In this document: in pieces, positions 33,938 to 42,387 of the stretch | Numbering within the stretch: position 1 is the stretch's first letter | Layout of the letters: each line of letters opens with the position of its first letter | NCBI RefSeq assembly: GCF_004684245.1 | Contig: NZ_CP038452.1 | Location: 62,001 to 126,000, forward strand | DNA from: Thermus caldilimi | GTDB lineage: Bacteria > Deinococcota > Deinococci > Deinococcales > Thermaceae | Length of the DNA stretch: 64,000 nt | Reading direction: 5' to 3' | Translations under genes and position numbers: made by a program | Notes under the pieces: generated by a model | Told to the model about the DNA's origin: nothing | Database searches by the model: none | What the model saw: the letters and a program-made list of their open reading frames with translations, nothing else

Positions 33938-35261
33938 CACCACGCTCCCTCCTTGCGGCACACCGCCCAGGCGGTCCTCGCCAGCAGGTACAGGTCCAGC
34001 CACACCGACCAGTTCTGCACGTAGTAGCGGTCCAGGGCCACCCGCCTCTCGTAGGGCACCCCGTTCCTGCCGGAAACCTGCCAGAGGCCCGTGAGGCCGG
34101 GCCTCACCCTCAGGTAAAGCTCCAAGGCTTCTCCGTAGCGCTCAAGCTCCTCCTCCGTCACCGGCCTCGGCCCCACCAGGCTCATCTCCCCCCTGAGGAC
34201 GTTCAGGGCTTGGGGAAGCTCGTCCAGGGAGAGGCGCCTGAGCCACCTGCCCACCCGCAACACCCTGGGGTCTTCCCGGAGCTTCCTCTCCCGCATCCAC
34301 TCCGCCTGGGCCTCCGGGTTGGCCTCCAGGTGGCGCCGCAACACCTCCTCCCCGTCTTGGCGCATGGTGCGGAACTTGAGGGCAAAAAACCGCCTTCCCC
34401 CCTGGCCCACCCGCAGGTGGCGGTAGAGGACGGGCCCAGGGTCTTCCAGCCGTAGGAGGAGGGCCACCACGGGGTAGAGGAGGAGGAAGGGTACGAGGAG
34501 GACCACCCCGCCCACCAGGTCTAAGGCCCGCTTCAGGAGGAGGTTCCCAGGCAGGAGGAGGTTCTGGCGCACCTCGAGGGCCCCCACCCCTCCCAGATCC
34601 CGCACCTCCGCCCAGAGGAGGCCGTGCGGCCCTGAGGGCACCACCAGCACCCTGGGGAAGCGGTGGAGGAGGGCCAGGGCCTCCTCCCCGGAGAGGCTTC
34701 CCGCCACCAGGAGGGCGTAGGCCCCTTCCGGGCGCGAAACGGGCTTCAGGCCCAGGAGGGGGGCCTCCTGAAGGAGCCTCGCCAGGGCCTCCTTGCCCTC
34801 CCCGGCCACCACCACCCCGCCCCCCACCAGGCCTTCCGGGCGAAGAGGTGGCGGAGGAGGGCCCGCCCCAGGGGGAGGAAAAGGAGGGCCAGGGCGAAGG
34901 CCAGGAGGAAGGAGAGCCGGGAGTAAAGGGGCCCCGACTTGGAGAGGAAGGCCCCGGTGGCCAGGAGGAGGAAGCCCAAGGCGGTGGCGGTGGCCAGGCG
35001 CCGGAGTTCCTGCGCCGGGTGCAGGCCCAAGGCGGGGTAGAGCCCGAAGGCCCCGAAGAGGAGGGGGAAGACCAGGAGGGCGGGGAGGAGGCGGAGGTAG
35101 AGGAGGGGATCGATGCTTCCCCCCGTGGCCGCCCGGAAGAGGAGGGCCAGGCCCCAGGCCAGGAGGAGGGCCAGGAGGTCGGCGAGGAGGAGGGCGAGGG
35201 CGGTGAGGCTTGGCAGGGGGCGGGCTTTTGCAAGGGCGCCGCGTTTCCAAAGGGTACCCAT
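33937..35261 (-). pseudogene. Initiating sugar-phosphate transferase (WbaP/WcaJ type), one frameshift
   Basis: The gene is split over two frames. Codons from 35261 encode the N-terminal membrane domain with four to five helices (LLADLLALLLAWGLALLFRA, PLLYLRLLPALLVFPLLFGA). After about 34825 the other frame continues GGGVVVAGEGKEALARLLQE and the catalytic bacterial sugar-transferase domain (LLLKRALDLVGG, DPGPVLYRHLRVG, FALKFRTM, LDELPQALNVLRGEMSLVGPRP, VRPGLTGLWQVSGRN). Adding one base to the six-base run at 34820-34825 gives a normal 441-residue enzyme. As read, no full-length transferase is made, which would stop repeat-unit synthesis unless slippage or another enzyme compensates. It heads the minus-strand run that includes rfbA-D. 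Confidence 0.85.
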
Positions 35262-35278
35262 ATTATGGTTCCATGATA
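35261..35278. promoter_or_regulatory. Divergent promoters between the sugar transferase and O-antigen-ligase-like genes
   Basis: TATTAT (35261-35266) lies 6 nt before the plus-strand ATG at 35273, a leaderless arrangement. On the minus strand TATCAT (35278-35273) lies about 11 nt before the sugar-transferase ATG at 35261. The two -10 regions overlap face to face, so the two transcripts probably compete. Confidence 0.5.
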
Positions 35279-36613
35279 CTCAAGCACCTCTGGCCCCTCT
35301 TCGCCTTCCTCTACCCCTTCGCCGTCTTCCCCGGGCTTCCCACCCACCCGGGGGTGGTCCTGGTCAAGCACGCTTTCGTCCTGGCTTTCCTCCTCGTGGG
35401 AGCCTTCCTGGAAATGCTGGCTCATCCTCAGGCCCGTTTGCGGGATCTTCTCCTCTTGTCCCGGCGCCTCCGGGCCCAGCCTGCCCTGGCCTTGCTCCTA
35501 GCCCTAGCCCTGGTCATGGTCCTAGCGGCCTTGCTCTCTCCGGAACGGGCCGTGGCCCTCACGGGTTCCCTCGCCGACTACACGGACGGGTTGGGCTGGG
35601 GCCTGATGATGCTGGGGGTGGCCCTCCTGGTTTACCTGCGTGCCCGGGAGGAACCGGAAGCCCCTCGGAGGGTGGCCCAGGGCCTGGTCCTTGGGGGTAG
35701 CCTCCTAAGCCTTCTAGCCCTTTGGGAGGTCCTGACCGGACGGCCCATCTTCTACCCTCTGGCTAGCCCCGCCGACCTGCCCACGGTCACCTTCCCCCAG
35801 AAGGGGCATCTTTCCGGTTACTTTGTCCTCGCCGCCGGGGCGGCCTTGGGATTGCGGAGCCCCTGGGGGCTTTTCCTCGGGGCCTTGGGGGTGGGCCTGG
35901 CCTTCAACCGGGCTGGGCTTCTGGCCTTGGGCCTTTTGGCCTTTCTCGCCCTCCTGCGGGCTCCCCGGTACGGCCTGGTGGCAGCCTTGAGCCTGGCCCT
36001 AGGGGTGGGGGCCGGTATGGCCGTGGTGCGCCTTTCCGCCCAGGGGCCGGTGCAGGGGGGCGGGGCGGTGCGGCAGGTGGCCGATGCCAGCACCTTCCTC
36101 AACCGGCTTTTCTACTGGAAGGCCGCCTTGGGGGGTATAGCCGCAAGGCCCTTCCTGGGCTGGGGCGGGGGGGTGTTTGAGCACCGCTGGCCTGCCCATC
36201 TAAGCCCGGAGGACCTGGAGGCCTTCCTGCGGGCGGAGTTCGGGTACCGGGACGCCCGCTTGGTGGAGGTGGCCAACGCTCCGGAAAGCGACCCCGTCTT
36301 TCTCCTGCGCCAGCCCAACGGGGACCTGGTCGTGCTCCGGGTCTACAGCTTCCGGGCCCACAACCAGTTCCTGGAGGTGGCCCTGAAGTGGGGCTTGTTG
36401 GGCCTGGGGCTCTACCTGGCCCTCCTCTTCCTGGCCCTGCGGGGCCTTCCCCAGCTCCACCCCGCCGCCACTGGCCTCTTCGCCCTGCATGTCTTCTTCC
36501 TCTTCTGGTTCGCCATACCCGAGGGGGAGGGGGCCCTGTGGGCCCTCTGGGGGGCGGCCCTGGGGCAGGGGGCCTTGGCGTGGGGCAGGGTTGGGCTAGG
36601 GCGGGGCGGGTAG
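35273..36613 (+). CDS. O-antigen polymerase/ligase-like (Wzy_C) membrane protein
   Basis: A 446-residue polytopic protein with about 11 helices, a large periplasmic loop (GWGGGVFEHRWPAHLSPEDL) and the Wzy/WaaL-family end RAHNQFLEVALKWGLLGLGL. Such proteins polymerise repeat units or transfer finished glycans to an acceptor outside the membrane. The large loop of about 85 residues before the last helices fits either role. It has its own leaderless start, transcribed away from the sugar transferase. It is convergent with the second family member and overlaps its 3' end by 18 nt. Confidence 0.8.
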   Translation: MILKHLWPLFAFLYPFAVFPGLPTHPGVVLVKHAFVLAFLLVGAFLEMLAHPQARLRDLLLLSRRLRAQPALALLLALALVMVLAALLSPERAVALTGSLADYTDGLGWGLMMLGVALLVYLRAREEPEAPRRVAQGLVLGGSLLSLLALWEVLTGRPIFYPLASPADLPTVTFPQKGHLSGYFVLAAGAALGLRSPWGLFLGALGVGLAFNRAGLLALGLLAFLALLRAPRYGLVAALSLALGVGAGMAVVRLSAQGPVQGGGAVRQVADASTFLNRLFYWKAALGGIAARPFLGWGGGVFEHRWPAHLSPEDLEAFLRAEFGYRDARLVEVANAPESDPVFLLRQPNGDLVVLRVYSFRAHNQFLEVALKWGLLGLGLYLALLFLALRGLPQLHPAATGLFALHVFFLFWFAIPEGEGALWALWGAALGQGALAWGRVGLGRGG

Positions 36614-38181
36614 CCCTTCCAGCTGGCGCAGGGCCGACGAGCCGGGAAAGCGCTTCAGGCCCAGGGCCAGGGCCTCCTTGGCCTCTTCTTCCCGGCCCGC
36701 TTCTAGGGCGCTTTGGACCCAGAGCACATAGAAGCTCTCCCGGGCGTAGGGGAAGCGCCGGGCCAGCTCCCGGGCGAGGCCCAGGCGCGCCTCCGGGGTC
36801 TCGGCGTAGCGCAGGGCCAGGGTGAGGGGCCAGGGGGAGAGGGGGTAGCGCTCCTTTGCCTCCTCCAGGAGGTGCATCCGCTCCTCTGGGGCCGCTTCCG
36901 CCACCGCCTGGGCGGTGTACGGGGGGAAGTAGAGGTGCCGGGGGGCGCAGGCCGTTCCCTGGCAGGGCCAGTACCAGAGGAGGGCCAGGAGGGCGGCCAC
37001 CAGGGTTCCCAGCAGGGAGAGGGTGCGGGGCGCGGGTTGGGGGCCAGGGCCCCCAGGGGCAGAAAGGCCAGGGCCAGGTAGCCCGGGTAGTACCCGGAGA
37101 CGTCAAAGAGCATGGGCCCCCAGAGGCCCAAGACGCTCAGGGCCCAGGGCCAGTCCCGCCCGAAGAGGGCCCGCGCCGCCGGCCAGAGGAGGAGGAGGAG
37201 AAGACCCAGGCGCACCCAGCCCCCGGTGGCCAGGGTTTCCAGGAGGTAGTTGTGGGGGCTTCGGGACCAGACCCCCTGGAGGCCTGGGTAGTCCATGTAG
37301 GCCTCAAACACCTGGCTGTAGCTCCCGTTCCCGGTGCCCAGGGGGTGGTCCAGGGCCAGGCGCAGGCTCAAGCGCCACATGAGGAGCCGGGCCTCCACGT
37401 TGCCGATCTGCGGGGCCTCCACCCCACCCCCGCCCTGGCCCACGCCTGGGCTTTGCACCTCCTGCTGGGTGATGGCCGCCTTGAAGCTCAGGGCGTTCAG
37501 GACGGCGTTCCCGGGCACCAGGGCCTCCAGGAAGGCCACCCCTCCTCCAAGGCCCAGGAAGAGGACGAGTGCCCGCCAGGGGCCTAGGCCCTCCCGGGAG
37601 AGCCTGAGGAAGGCCAGGGGCAGGAGGAGAAGGAGGGGTAGGTACACCGCCCGGGCCCCGGAGATGAGGGCGGCGTAAAGGGCCAGGACCGCCAGGAGGA
37701 AGGCGGCCAGGGGATAGGGCCCCCCGCGCCCCGCCTGGGCCAGGAAGAGGGGCAGGGCCCCCAGGGCCAAAGCCCCCAGGAGGTAGTGGTGGGAGCCGGA
37801 AACGTAGCTCACCAGGCCAGCTTGCCACAGGGCCAAGGCGGTGTAGAGCCCGTCCAGGAGGAGGAAGCCCAAGAGGACCAAGACCCCCGCCCGCCACCTC
37901 CCCGCCGCCAGGGCCACCAGCACCCACACCTCCCACAGGGAGGCCACCAGGGCGTGCCCGGGGGCCAGGCTCCAGAGGACACTCAGGAGCCCCCAGCCCC
38001 ACCAGGCCCAGGCCAGGGGGTGCAGTCCCTGGCCCATTAGGAGTAAGGATGCTAGACCCCAGGTTGTGGTCCAGAGAGGAGGGCTGTGAAAGACGTGGAA
38101 AGGCTCCCTCCAAAGCAGGAATACCCCGAGGAAGGCGCTTCCAACGATAGGCCACTGTATGCCAGAGGGGTGCTTGGTCAA
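36596..38181 (-). pseudogene. O-antigen ligase-like (PilO/PglL-type) protein with TPR tail, one frameshift
   Basis: From TTG at 38181 the frame encodes about 11 transmembrane helices with the ligase-type loop (ISGARAVYL, PLGTGNGSYSQVFEAY, SRSPHNYLLETLATGGWVR) up to LPLGALAP near 37040. The other frame then carries the last helix (TLSLLGTLVAALLALLWYW) and a helical repeat tail (AVAEAAPEERMHLLEEAKER, RLGLARELARRFPYARES, EEEAKEALALGLKRFPGSSA) ending at 36596. One extra base in the five-base run 37039-37043 restores 528 residues. It lies directly downstream of pilA4 on the same strand, the position of the pilin oligosaccharyl transferase pilO/tfpO in Pseudomonas. That suggests, but does not prove, a pilin glycosylation role. 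Confidence 0.8.
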
Positions 38182-38206
38182 AGTTTAACCCCTGTCCTTG
38201 CAAACG

Positions 38207-38233
38207 GGTGGCGGGAGGTTGCCTCCCGCCACC
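38207..38233 (-). terminator. Hairpin downstream of pilA4
   Basis: A perfect 12-bp stem GGTGGCGGGAGG/CCTCCCGCCACC with a 3-nt loop lies between the pilA4 stop and the ligase-like gene. No T-run follows on either strand, so it may pause, process or protect the abundant pilin mRNA rather than terminate fully. Confidence 0.55.
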
Positions 38234-38257
38234 TAGCAAAGGGCAGCCAACCGCAGG

Positions 38258-38620
38258 CTATTGTCCAACAGTCTGGCTGTTACCAGCGGCGCCGGTCCAA
38301 GTTACTGTGACCGATTGGGTGGTCGAGTTAAAAGAGACAGAGCAGTCGCTAATCGTGCCAGGTTTGCTTCCCGTGGAGTAAGAACCCGCGGAGTACCCGG
38401 CCGGTTGGTTGCAATCGGTTGGGATTGAAGCTACATTGGGATTCTCAGCGATATAGGCGTTAGCCACCTTGTACACGTTCTGAGCATACGCCTGCTCCGC
38501 CCGGACTTGGGCCGTCCTGCGGGCCTGGAGCAGGTTGGGAACCAGCACAGCCGCCAGGATGCCGATGATGGCGATGACGATCAGAAGCTCAATCAGGGTA
38601 AAGCCTTTCGCGTTCCGCAT
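38258..38620 (-). CDS. pilA4: Major type IV pilin PilA4
   Basis: A 120-residue prepilin with the short leader MRNAKG and cleavage before FTLIELLIVIAIIGILAAVL. Glu5 of the mature protein is present. The N-terminal helix (ARRTAQVRAEQAYAQNVYKV) leads into a Ser/Thr/Gly-rich globular domain with two Cys about 24 residues apart (PTDC, ISDC) that likely form a disulphide. PilA4 polymerises into the pili used for twitching, adhesion and DNA uptake in Thermus. GGAGAAAAAGG precedes the ATG. It follows comZ after 228 bp with its own promoter. Confidence 0.93.
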   Translation of the reverse strand: MRNAKGFTLIELLIVIAIIGILAAVLVPNLLQARRTAQVRAEQAYAQNVYKVANAYIAENPNVASIPTDCNQPAGYSAGSYSTGSKPGTISDCSVSFNSTTQSVTVTWTGAAGNSQTVGQ

Positions 38621-38848
38621 ACCTTTTTCTCCTTCAGATTTCCCGCGCCTTTATCTATTGCGCGGCCATGAGTGCCTGAAGCCTGTCGCCGACCTGCCTC
38701 CTTCGCCTTCCCGGCTTCCTACCTTCCTCTAACCCCGCTCTCACCTCCCCTTGGGTTGTATTCTCAGCGCTCCCCTTTGCCCCTGTCAACCCCCCTTTTT
38801 GGGGGGGCAGCCTCAGGATGGCAGGGGGGTGTGAAAGGGGCGTGAAAG
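38621..38848 (-). promoter_or_regulatory. pilA4 promoter and long structured leader
   Basis: This 228-bp gap holds a minus-strand TTGACA (38789-38784) and GAGAAT (38765-38760) with 18-bp spacing, giving a leader of about 130 nt, unusual in a genome of leaderless genes. A CCCCCC/GGGGGG hairpin (about 38790-38807) sits on the -35 after comZ. CCGCGC and GCGCGG flank AATAGATAAAG (about 38649-38667) in a second hairpin just upstream of the ribosome binding site. Control of pilin output by RNA structure is possible. Confidence 0.6.
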
Positions 38849-40579
38849 CTAGCGGCGCTCATAGGTTAGTTGCCCGAAGAAGGCGCTGGTGGTGTTGGGG
38901 GCCAAGTTGAACCCTGGGGGAAGGTTGAACTCCAGCCCGGGTACTTGAACGATGCTGGTATTCCCCGAGCCTGCGTTGCAGTTGTTGGAGGTGCAGACCT
39001 CCCTGGCTACCACGGTGCCGAAGACCGTGGAGTTCTGCTGGATGATGGCTCGCTGTCCCGCGTAAAAAAGCCCCATAACGACCTGTTGTCGGGGTGAGCT
39101 GCCGGGAAGATTTTGGGTGTCGCCCGTGATCGTCAGGGTGTTTTCCGCAATGAGGCCCAACACATCCCGGTCGGGAAAGCTTTGTCCGGGAAGGAGATTG
39201 CCATCCAGGGTGATGTTGCCCCCCTGGTTTTGTTTGGCTTCCACGAAGAGGGTGGCCTTGTTGGTGTAGCGGACCACCACGTCCTCTTTGAACTCCAGAT
39301 TGTATCCGCGGAGGTTGACCGTACCGTACACAGTAAGCGTTCCCTGCCTTGCGGTGGGATCATAGGTGTAGACAAAGCCCCTAGCGTTGGGAGGCGTACC
39401 ATCCAGGCAGGTGATGGGGGTCTGGCCGAAGGTCAGCGTACTCCCCGAGAGGATGGTGTTGAGGTTGCAAACCAAACTTGAGGGTATGGAAGATGCCCCG
39501 CTTTCCAGCACCACGCCCTGGGTGGCTGCGAGGTTGCGCAGGCACTCGCGCCAGGTTTGCCCTGCATTGGTGCAGGGCCCCGACAGGCTGGGAATCGCCG
39601 GGGGATTGGCGTAGGGGAAGGCCCCTATGCCCCCCGAAGTGTAGAGGTTGGCCCCTCCGCCCACGCACACATCCGGCGCCTCGCTCACATTGTTGCATTG
39701 CGTTCCCTGGGTGCCGCTTCCCACATAAACCCCGTCCACCTTGGGGTTCCAACCTTCCGTGGGGTTGAGACCGCTAGGCAAGGAGGAATCGCCAATCTGG
39801 GAGTTGCCCCAGATTTTCACCTTGCCGCCTGTGACGCTTAGGGTGGCGCACATGTCTCTCTGCTCCATGGCCTGGAGCTTGAGAAAGTTGCGGATCTGGT
39901 CTACAGTGAAGTTGTTGCCAAAGAGCTGGGCCAGCTGGGTGGCGGTGTAGTAGTTGTGCATCTTAAAAGCGCCGGAACTCCCGATGACGAAATCGCTCGG
40001 GTTGGTGGCTTGTGCATACACCGAACCCCAAATTTCCAGGTTGCCGTTTAAGGTGCCTACTCCGAGGCCAGTGGCGATGGCGTTAGAAAAGATGCCTTTG
40101 GAACTGACCCGCGCCACGGCGGTCACCGTGGCCTGAGCCCCGCCGTACTGGCCGACGGAGCGCAGGGTCAGATAGGAGCCGGAAACGGAGAGGCTTACGG
40201 TGTAGGTGCCCTGGCTTCCGTCGGGGAAGCTAACGCTTTCGGTGAGGGTGCCCCCATTGGGCAGGTCGGTGCCTGGCGCGATGATCCCGTCCCTGTTGAG
40301 ATCGAGGCCGATGGTGAGGAGGTTGCCGCACTGGGCGTAACGGGCAAGCTCGCTTCCGTAAGCGTTGATGTTGTTCAGGTAGTAGCGAAAGGCCTGAAAG
40401 GCCAGGGTCTTATACTTCTGGATGCCCGCTTGCGCCACGGCGTAAGCTTGATTAGCGGTCACGTCGTTTCGGGTGGTCCAGATTTCCAGCTGTGTGGTGA
40501 AGAAGGTTCCAAAGACGAGGATGGCTATCACCACCACCACGGCCAGGGTGGCTACCAGGGCAATTCCTTCTCGGCGCAC
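38849..40579 (-). CDS. comZ: Pilus-associated competence protein ComZ
   Basis: A 576-residue protein with an N-terminal pilin-like hydrophobic helix (GIALVATLAVVVVIAILVFGTFF) preceded by MRRE, in the PilX/GspK position of a minor-pilin operon. The rest is a large, polar, beta-rich region with NLEIWGSVYAQA, NITLDGNLLPGQ and STVFGTVVAREV, consistent with the beta-solenoid described for Thermus ComZ, a DNA-binding minor pilin needed for transformation. Eight or more Cys suggest disulphides. It lies between the minor pilins and pilA4 exactly as in Thermus thermophilus. Confidence 0.9.
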   Translation of the reverse strand: MRREGIALVATLAVVVVIAILVFGTFFTTQLEIWTTRNDVTANQAYAVAQAGIQKYKTLAFQAFRYYLNNINAYGSELARYAQCGNLLTIGLDLNRDGIIAPGTDLPNGGTLTESVSFPDGSQGTYTVSLSVSGSYLTLRSVGQYGGAQATVTAVARVSSKGIFSNAIATGLGVGTLNGNLEIWGSVYAQATNPSDFVIGSSGAFKMHNYYTATQLAQLFGNNFTVDQIRNFLKLQAMEQRDMCATLSVTGGKVKIWGNSQIGDSSLPSGLNPTEGWNPKVDGVYVGSGTQGTQCNNVSEAPDVCVGGGANLYTSGGIGAFPYANPPAIPSLSGPCTNAGQTWRECLRNLAATQGVVLESGASSIPSSLVCNLNTILSGSTLTFGQTPITCLDGTPPNARGFVYTYDPTARQGTLTVYGTVNLRGYNLEFKEDVVVRYTNKATLFVEAKQNQGGNITLDGNLLPGQSFPDRDVLGLIAENTLTITGDTQNLPGSSPRQQVVMGLFYAGQRAIIQQNSTVFGTVVAREVCTSNNCNAGSGNTSIVQVPGLEFNLPPGFNLAPNTTSAFFGQLTYERR

Positions 40580-40589
40580 GGAGTACCTC

Positions 40590-41339
40590 CTACTGGTCCT
40601 TCAGGCTGGGCAGTTCAACCCTCTCGCTGGTGCCAAAGCATATCCGCCCCGACGGGCAGTTTTCGGTCAGAGTGGAGTTGCCCGACTGGACGCTGAAAGC
40701 CATGGCCTCAGGGGGGTTTCCTGGCGCTTGCGCTAGGGAAAATCCCACCACCGTGATGTGCGCTGCACGCGCGTAGCGGTTGTTTGTGCAAGGTGGACTG
40801 CCGGCATCGGCAGAGCTCCCGTCCGAACACTCAAAACGCACGTTGAGAACAAGGATGTTATCCGCCAGAGGCTGAGGGCTGTCTGCGGTTGCGGAGCAGC
40901 TTACGTCGCTTCGCTGGAGAGTGTATGAGTTGAAGCTGTACACTACCCTTCGGCAGGCATCCGATGTTGCCCTGAGGCTGGTGATGTAGCGAACGGAGAA
41001 GCTATCCCGAAGGCTGGTGGAGTTGCCAGCGTCGGCCGAAAGGCAGGGGTTGGTGCTGGAACAGGCGGTCCAGCCCGCAATGCTTTCGGTGACGCCGGCA
41101 AGAAACGAGTTCGCAGAACTGGCGGAGAAGCTTACGTACCGGCTGCTTCCAGCCATCATGAGGTCCTGCTTTACCAGCTCCATAACCATGCGTACGCGAT
41201 CCTGGACCTCGCTTCGGGCTTGCGTGCGCCGGGTCAAATCGGCCTGGTCCACCAGGGCACGGGTCACCAAAGCGCCAAGGACGACCAAAATGGCCGAGGC
41301 CAGCAGGAGCTCCAGTAGGGAGAACCCTTGGCGTTTCAT
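40590..41339 (-). CDS. pilA3: Minor pilin, PilW/GspJ type (PilA3-like)
   Basis: A 249-residue prepilin: MKRQG|FSLLELLLASAILVVLGALV has a canonical leader with Glu5. The globular domain contains seven or more Cys (WTACSSTNPCLSA, SDACRRVVYS, FECSDG, ENCPSG) and ends FGTSERVELPSLKDQ. It resembles PilW/GspJ minor pseudopilins that prime pilus assembly. It overlaps the upstream minor pilin by 4 nt and ends 10 nt before comZ. The symbol is given by order relative to the Thermus pilA1-pilA2-pilA3-comZ-pilA4 cluster. Confidence 0.82.
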   Translation of the reverse strand: MKRQGFSLLELLLASAILVVLGALVTRALVDQADLTRRTQARSEVQDRVRMVMELVKQDLMMAGSSRYVSFSASSANSFLAGVTESIAGWTACSSTNPCLSADAGNSTSLRDSFSVRYITSLRATSDACRRVVYSFNSYTLQRSDVSCSATADSPQPLADNILVLNVRFECSDGSSADAGSPPCTNNRYARAAHITVVGFSLAQAPGNPPEAMAFSVQSGNSTLTENCPSGRICFGTSERVELPSLKDQ

Positions 41340-41863
41340 GGGCGGCCTCCTCCAGAGGCGGAAGGGTTAGGGCATGGAGCGGGGGCATCCCGGGTGGGGG
41401 AAGGGTAGACATCGTAGCAGGAAACCCGGCGGACCAACACCACCCGGGGGGATGTGGCCAGGTTGGCTATGGAACCCGCGGCGGTCAACAGGATAAGCCC
41501 TTCTCCTGTAATGCCGCTTTCTCCCCTCACGCTCCAGGCCACGGTGACCCGCCCCACCGTGCTGTTGCCAGAGCAGGCCACGGAGTTGAGGGGCCTGCCG
41601 ATGATGCTGGCCGCGTTGGCAACAGCGGTAGGGCACCCCCAGTAATAGTCGTCAAAGGCGTAGATGGAGCCGCTTTTTGCCAAAACCTCGGCGTTTTTGG
41701 CTTCGAGGACCTGCGTGAGCGCCGACTTAATTTCGGTGACCAGTCGCATGCGTGCGGAAGTGCGCAGGTTGGATAGCTGGTTGAAAAGCAAGGCTCCAAA
41801 CGCGATTCCCAAGATGGCCAGGGCGATAAGAACCTCGATGATGGTAAGGCCCTTTCCTTTCAT
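41336..41863 (-). CDS. pilA2: Minor pilin, PilV/GspI type (PilA2-like)
   Basis: A 175-residue prepilin with MKGKG|LTIIEVLIALAILGIAFGALL. Leu replaces Phe at +1 but Gly-1 and Glu5 are kept. The pattern IEVLIALAILGIA is typical of PilV/GspI. The globular part has four Cys (WGCPTA, SVACSG, VSCYD, APCPN). ATGA overlaps on both sides couple it to the GspH-type gene upstream and the PilW-type gene downstream. Confidence 0.82.
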   Translation of the reverse strand: MKGKGLTIIEVLIALAILGIAFGALLFNQLSNLRTSARMRLVTEIKSALTQVLEAKNAEVLAKSGSIYAFDDYYWGCPTAVANAASIIGRPLNSVACSGNSTVGRVTVAWSVRGESGITGEGLILLTAAGSIANLATSPRVVLVRRVSCYDVYPSPTRDAPAPCPNPSASGGGRP

Positions 41864-42333
41864 TGCACGCTCGCCCTCCCTTGACCGGAGATCTGCACGG
41901 TCTTGCTGTACGTTCCCGCCCGGTTGCCCAGGGTGACGGTGGATGGGGTGAAGGAGGTGGGGATGCCGCGTGGATCAAAGACCAGGGTTGAGGCTCCCGA
42001 AACGGCGGTAAGCCGCACCCGGGCCCAGTCCCCTTGGCCGAAGGTGACGCTTTGGACCACGGTTTCCCCGGGGTTGAAGGTTCCATCCCTGTTGGCATCC
42101 ACGAAGACCACGTACCCCCCAAAGCCCTGGGTGCCGAATTGGATGCCCACAAAGCTGTTCCGCCGGATGGCTTCCAACCTGGCCCTCGTCACCTGGGCCG
42201 CCAGGCTTTGCGCAGCCTGGTTCACGGCGAGGCGGTCCGAGCCCAGGTAGCCTATGCCCAGGGCCAGGAGGACCCCCAGGATGGCGATGATGATGACCAG
42301 CTCAATAAGGGTCAGGCCACGGGGCTTCCTCAT
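41860..42333 (-). CDS. Minor pilin, GspH/FimT type, copy 2
   Basis: A 157-residue prepilin with MRKPRG|LTLIELVIIIAILGVLLALG and the GspH/FimT body: AAQSLAAQVTRARLEAIRRN, GGYVVFVDANRDGTFNPGE, GDWARVRLT and TLVFDPRGIPTSF. It is clearly a paralogue of the next upstream gene (shared RSLAAQVTRARLEAIRRN-like helix and FDPRG strand). The Thermus thermophilus cluster, as I know it, has one pilA1 here, so this is probably a duplication. It would help form the pilus tip complex. Confidence 0.83.
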   Translation of the reverse strand: MRKPRGLTLIELVIIIAILGVLLALGIGYLGSDRLAVNQAAQSLAAQVTRARLEAIRRNSFVGIQFGTQGFGGYVVFVDANRDGTFNPGETVVQSVTFGQGDWARVRLTAVSGASTLVFDPRGIPTSFTPSTVTLGNRAGTYSKTVQISGQGRASVQ

Positions 42334-42387
42334 TCCCTTCTAAGGGTAGGCGAAAGGGGTGGGGTTCGCATCCCCCAAACGGGGGGG

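Noticed and set aside
38207-38233. The 12-bp hairpin after pilA4 as a standard rho-independent terminator
   Set aside because: No T-tract follows on either strand; I list it as a hairpin with uncertain role.
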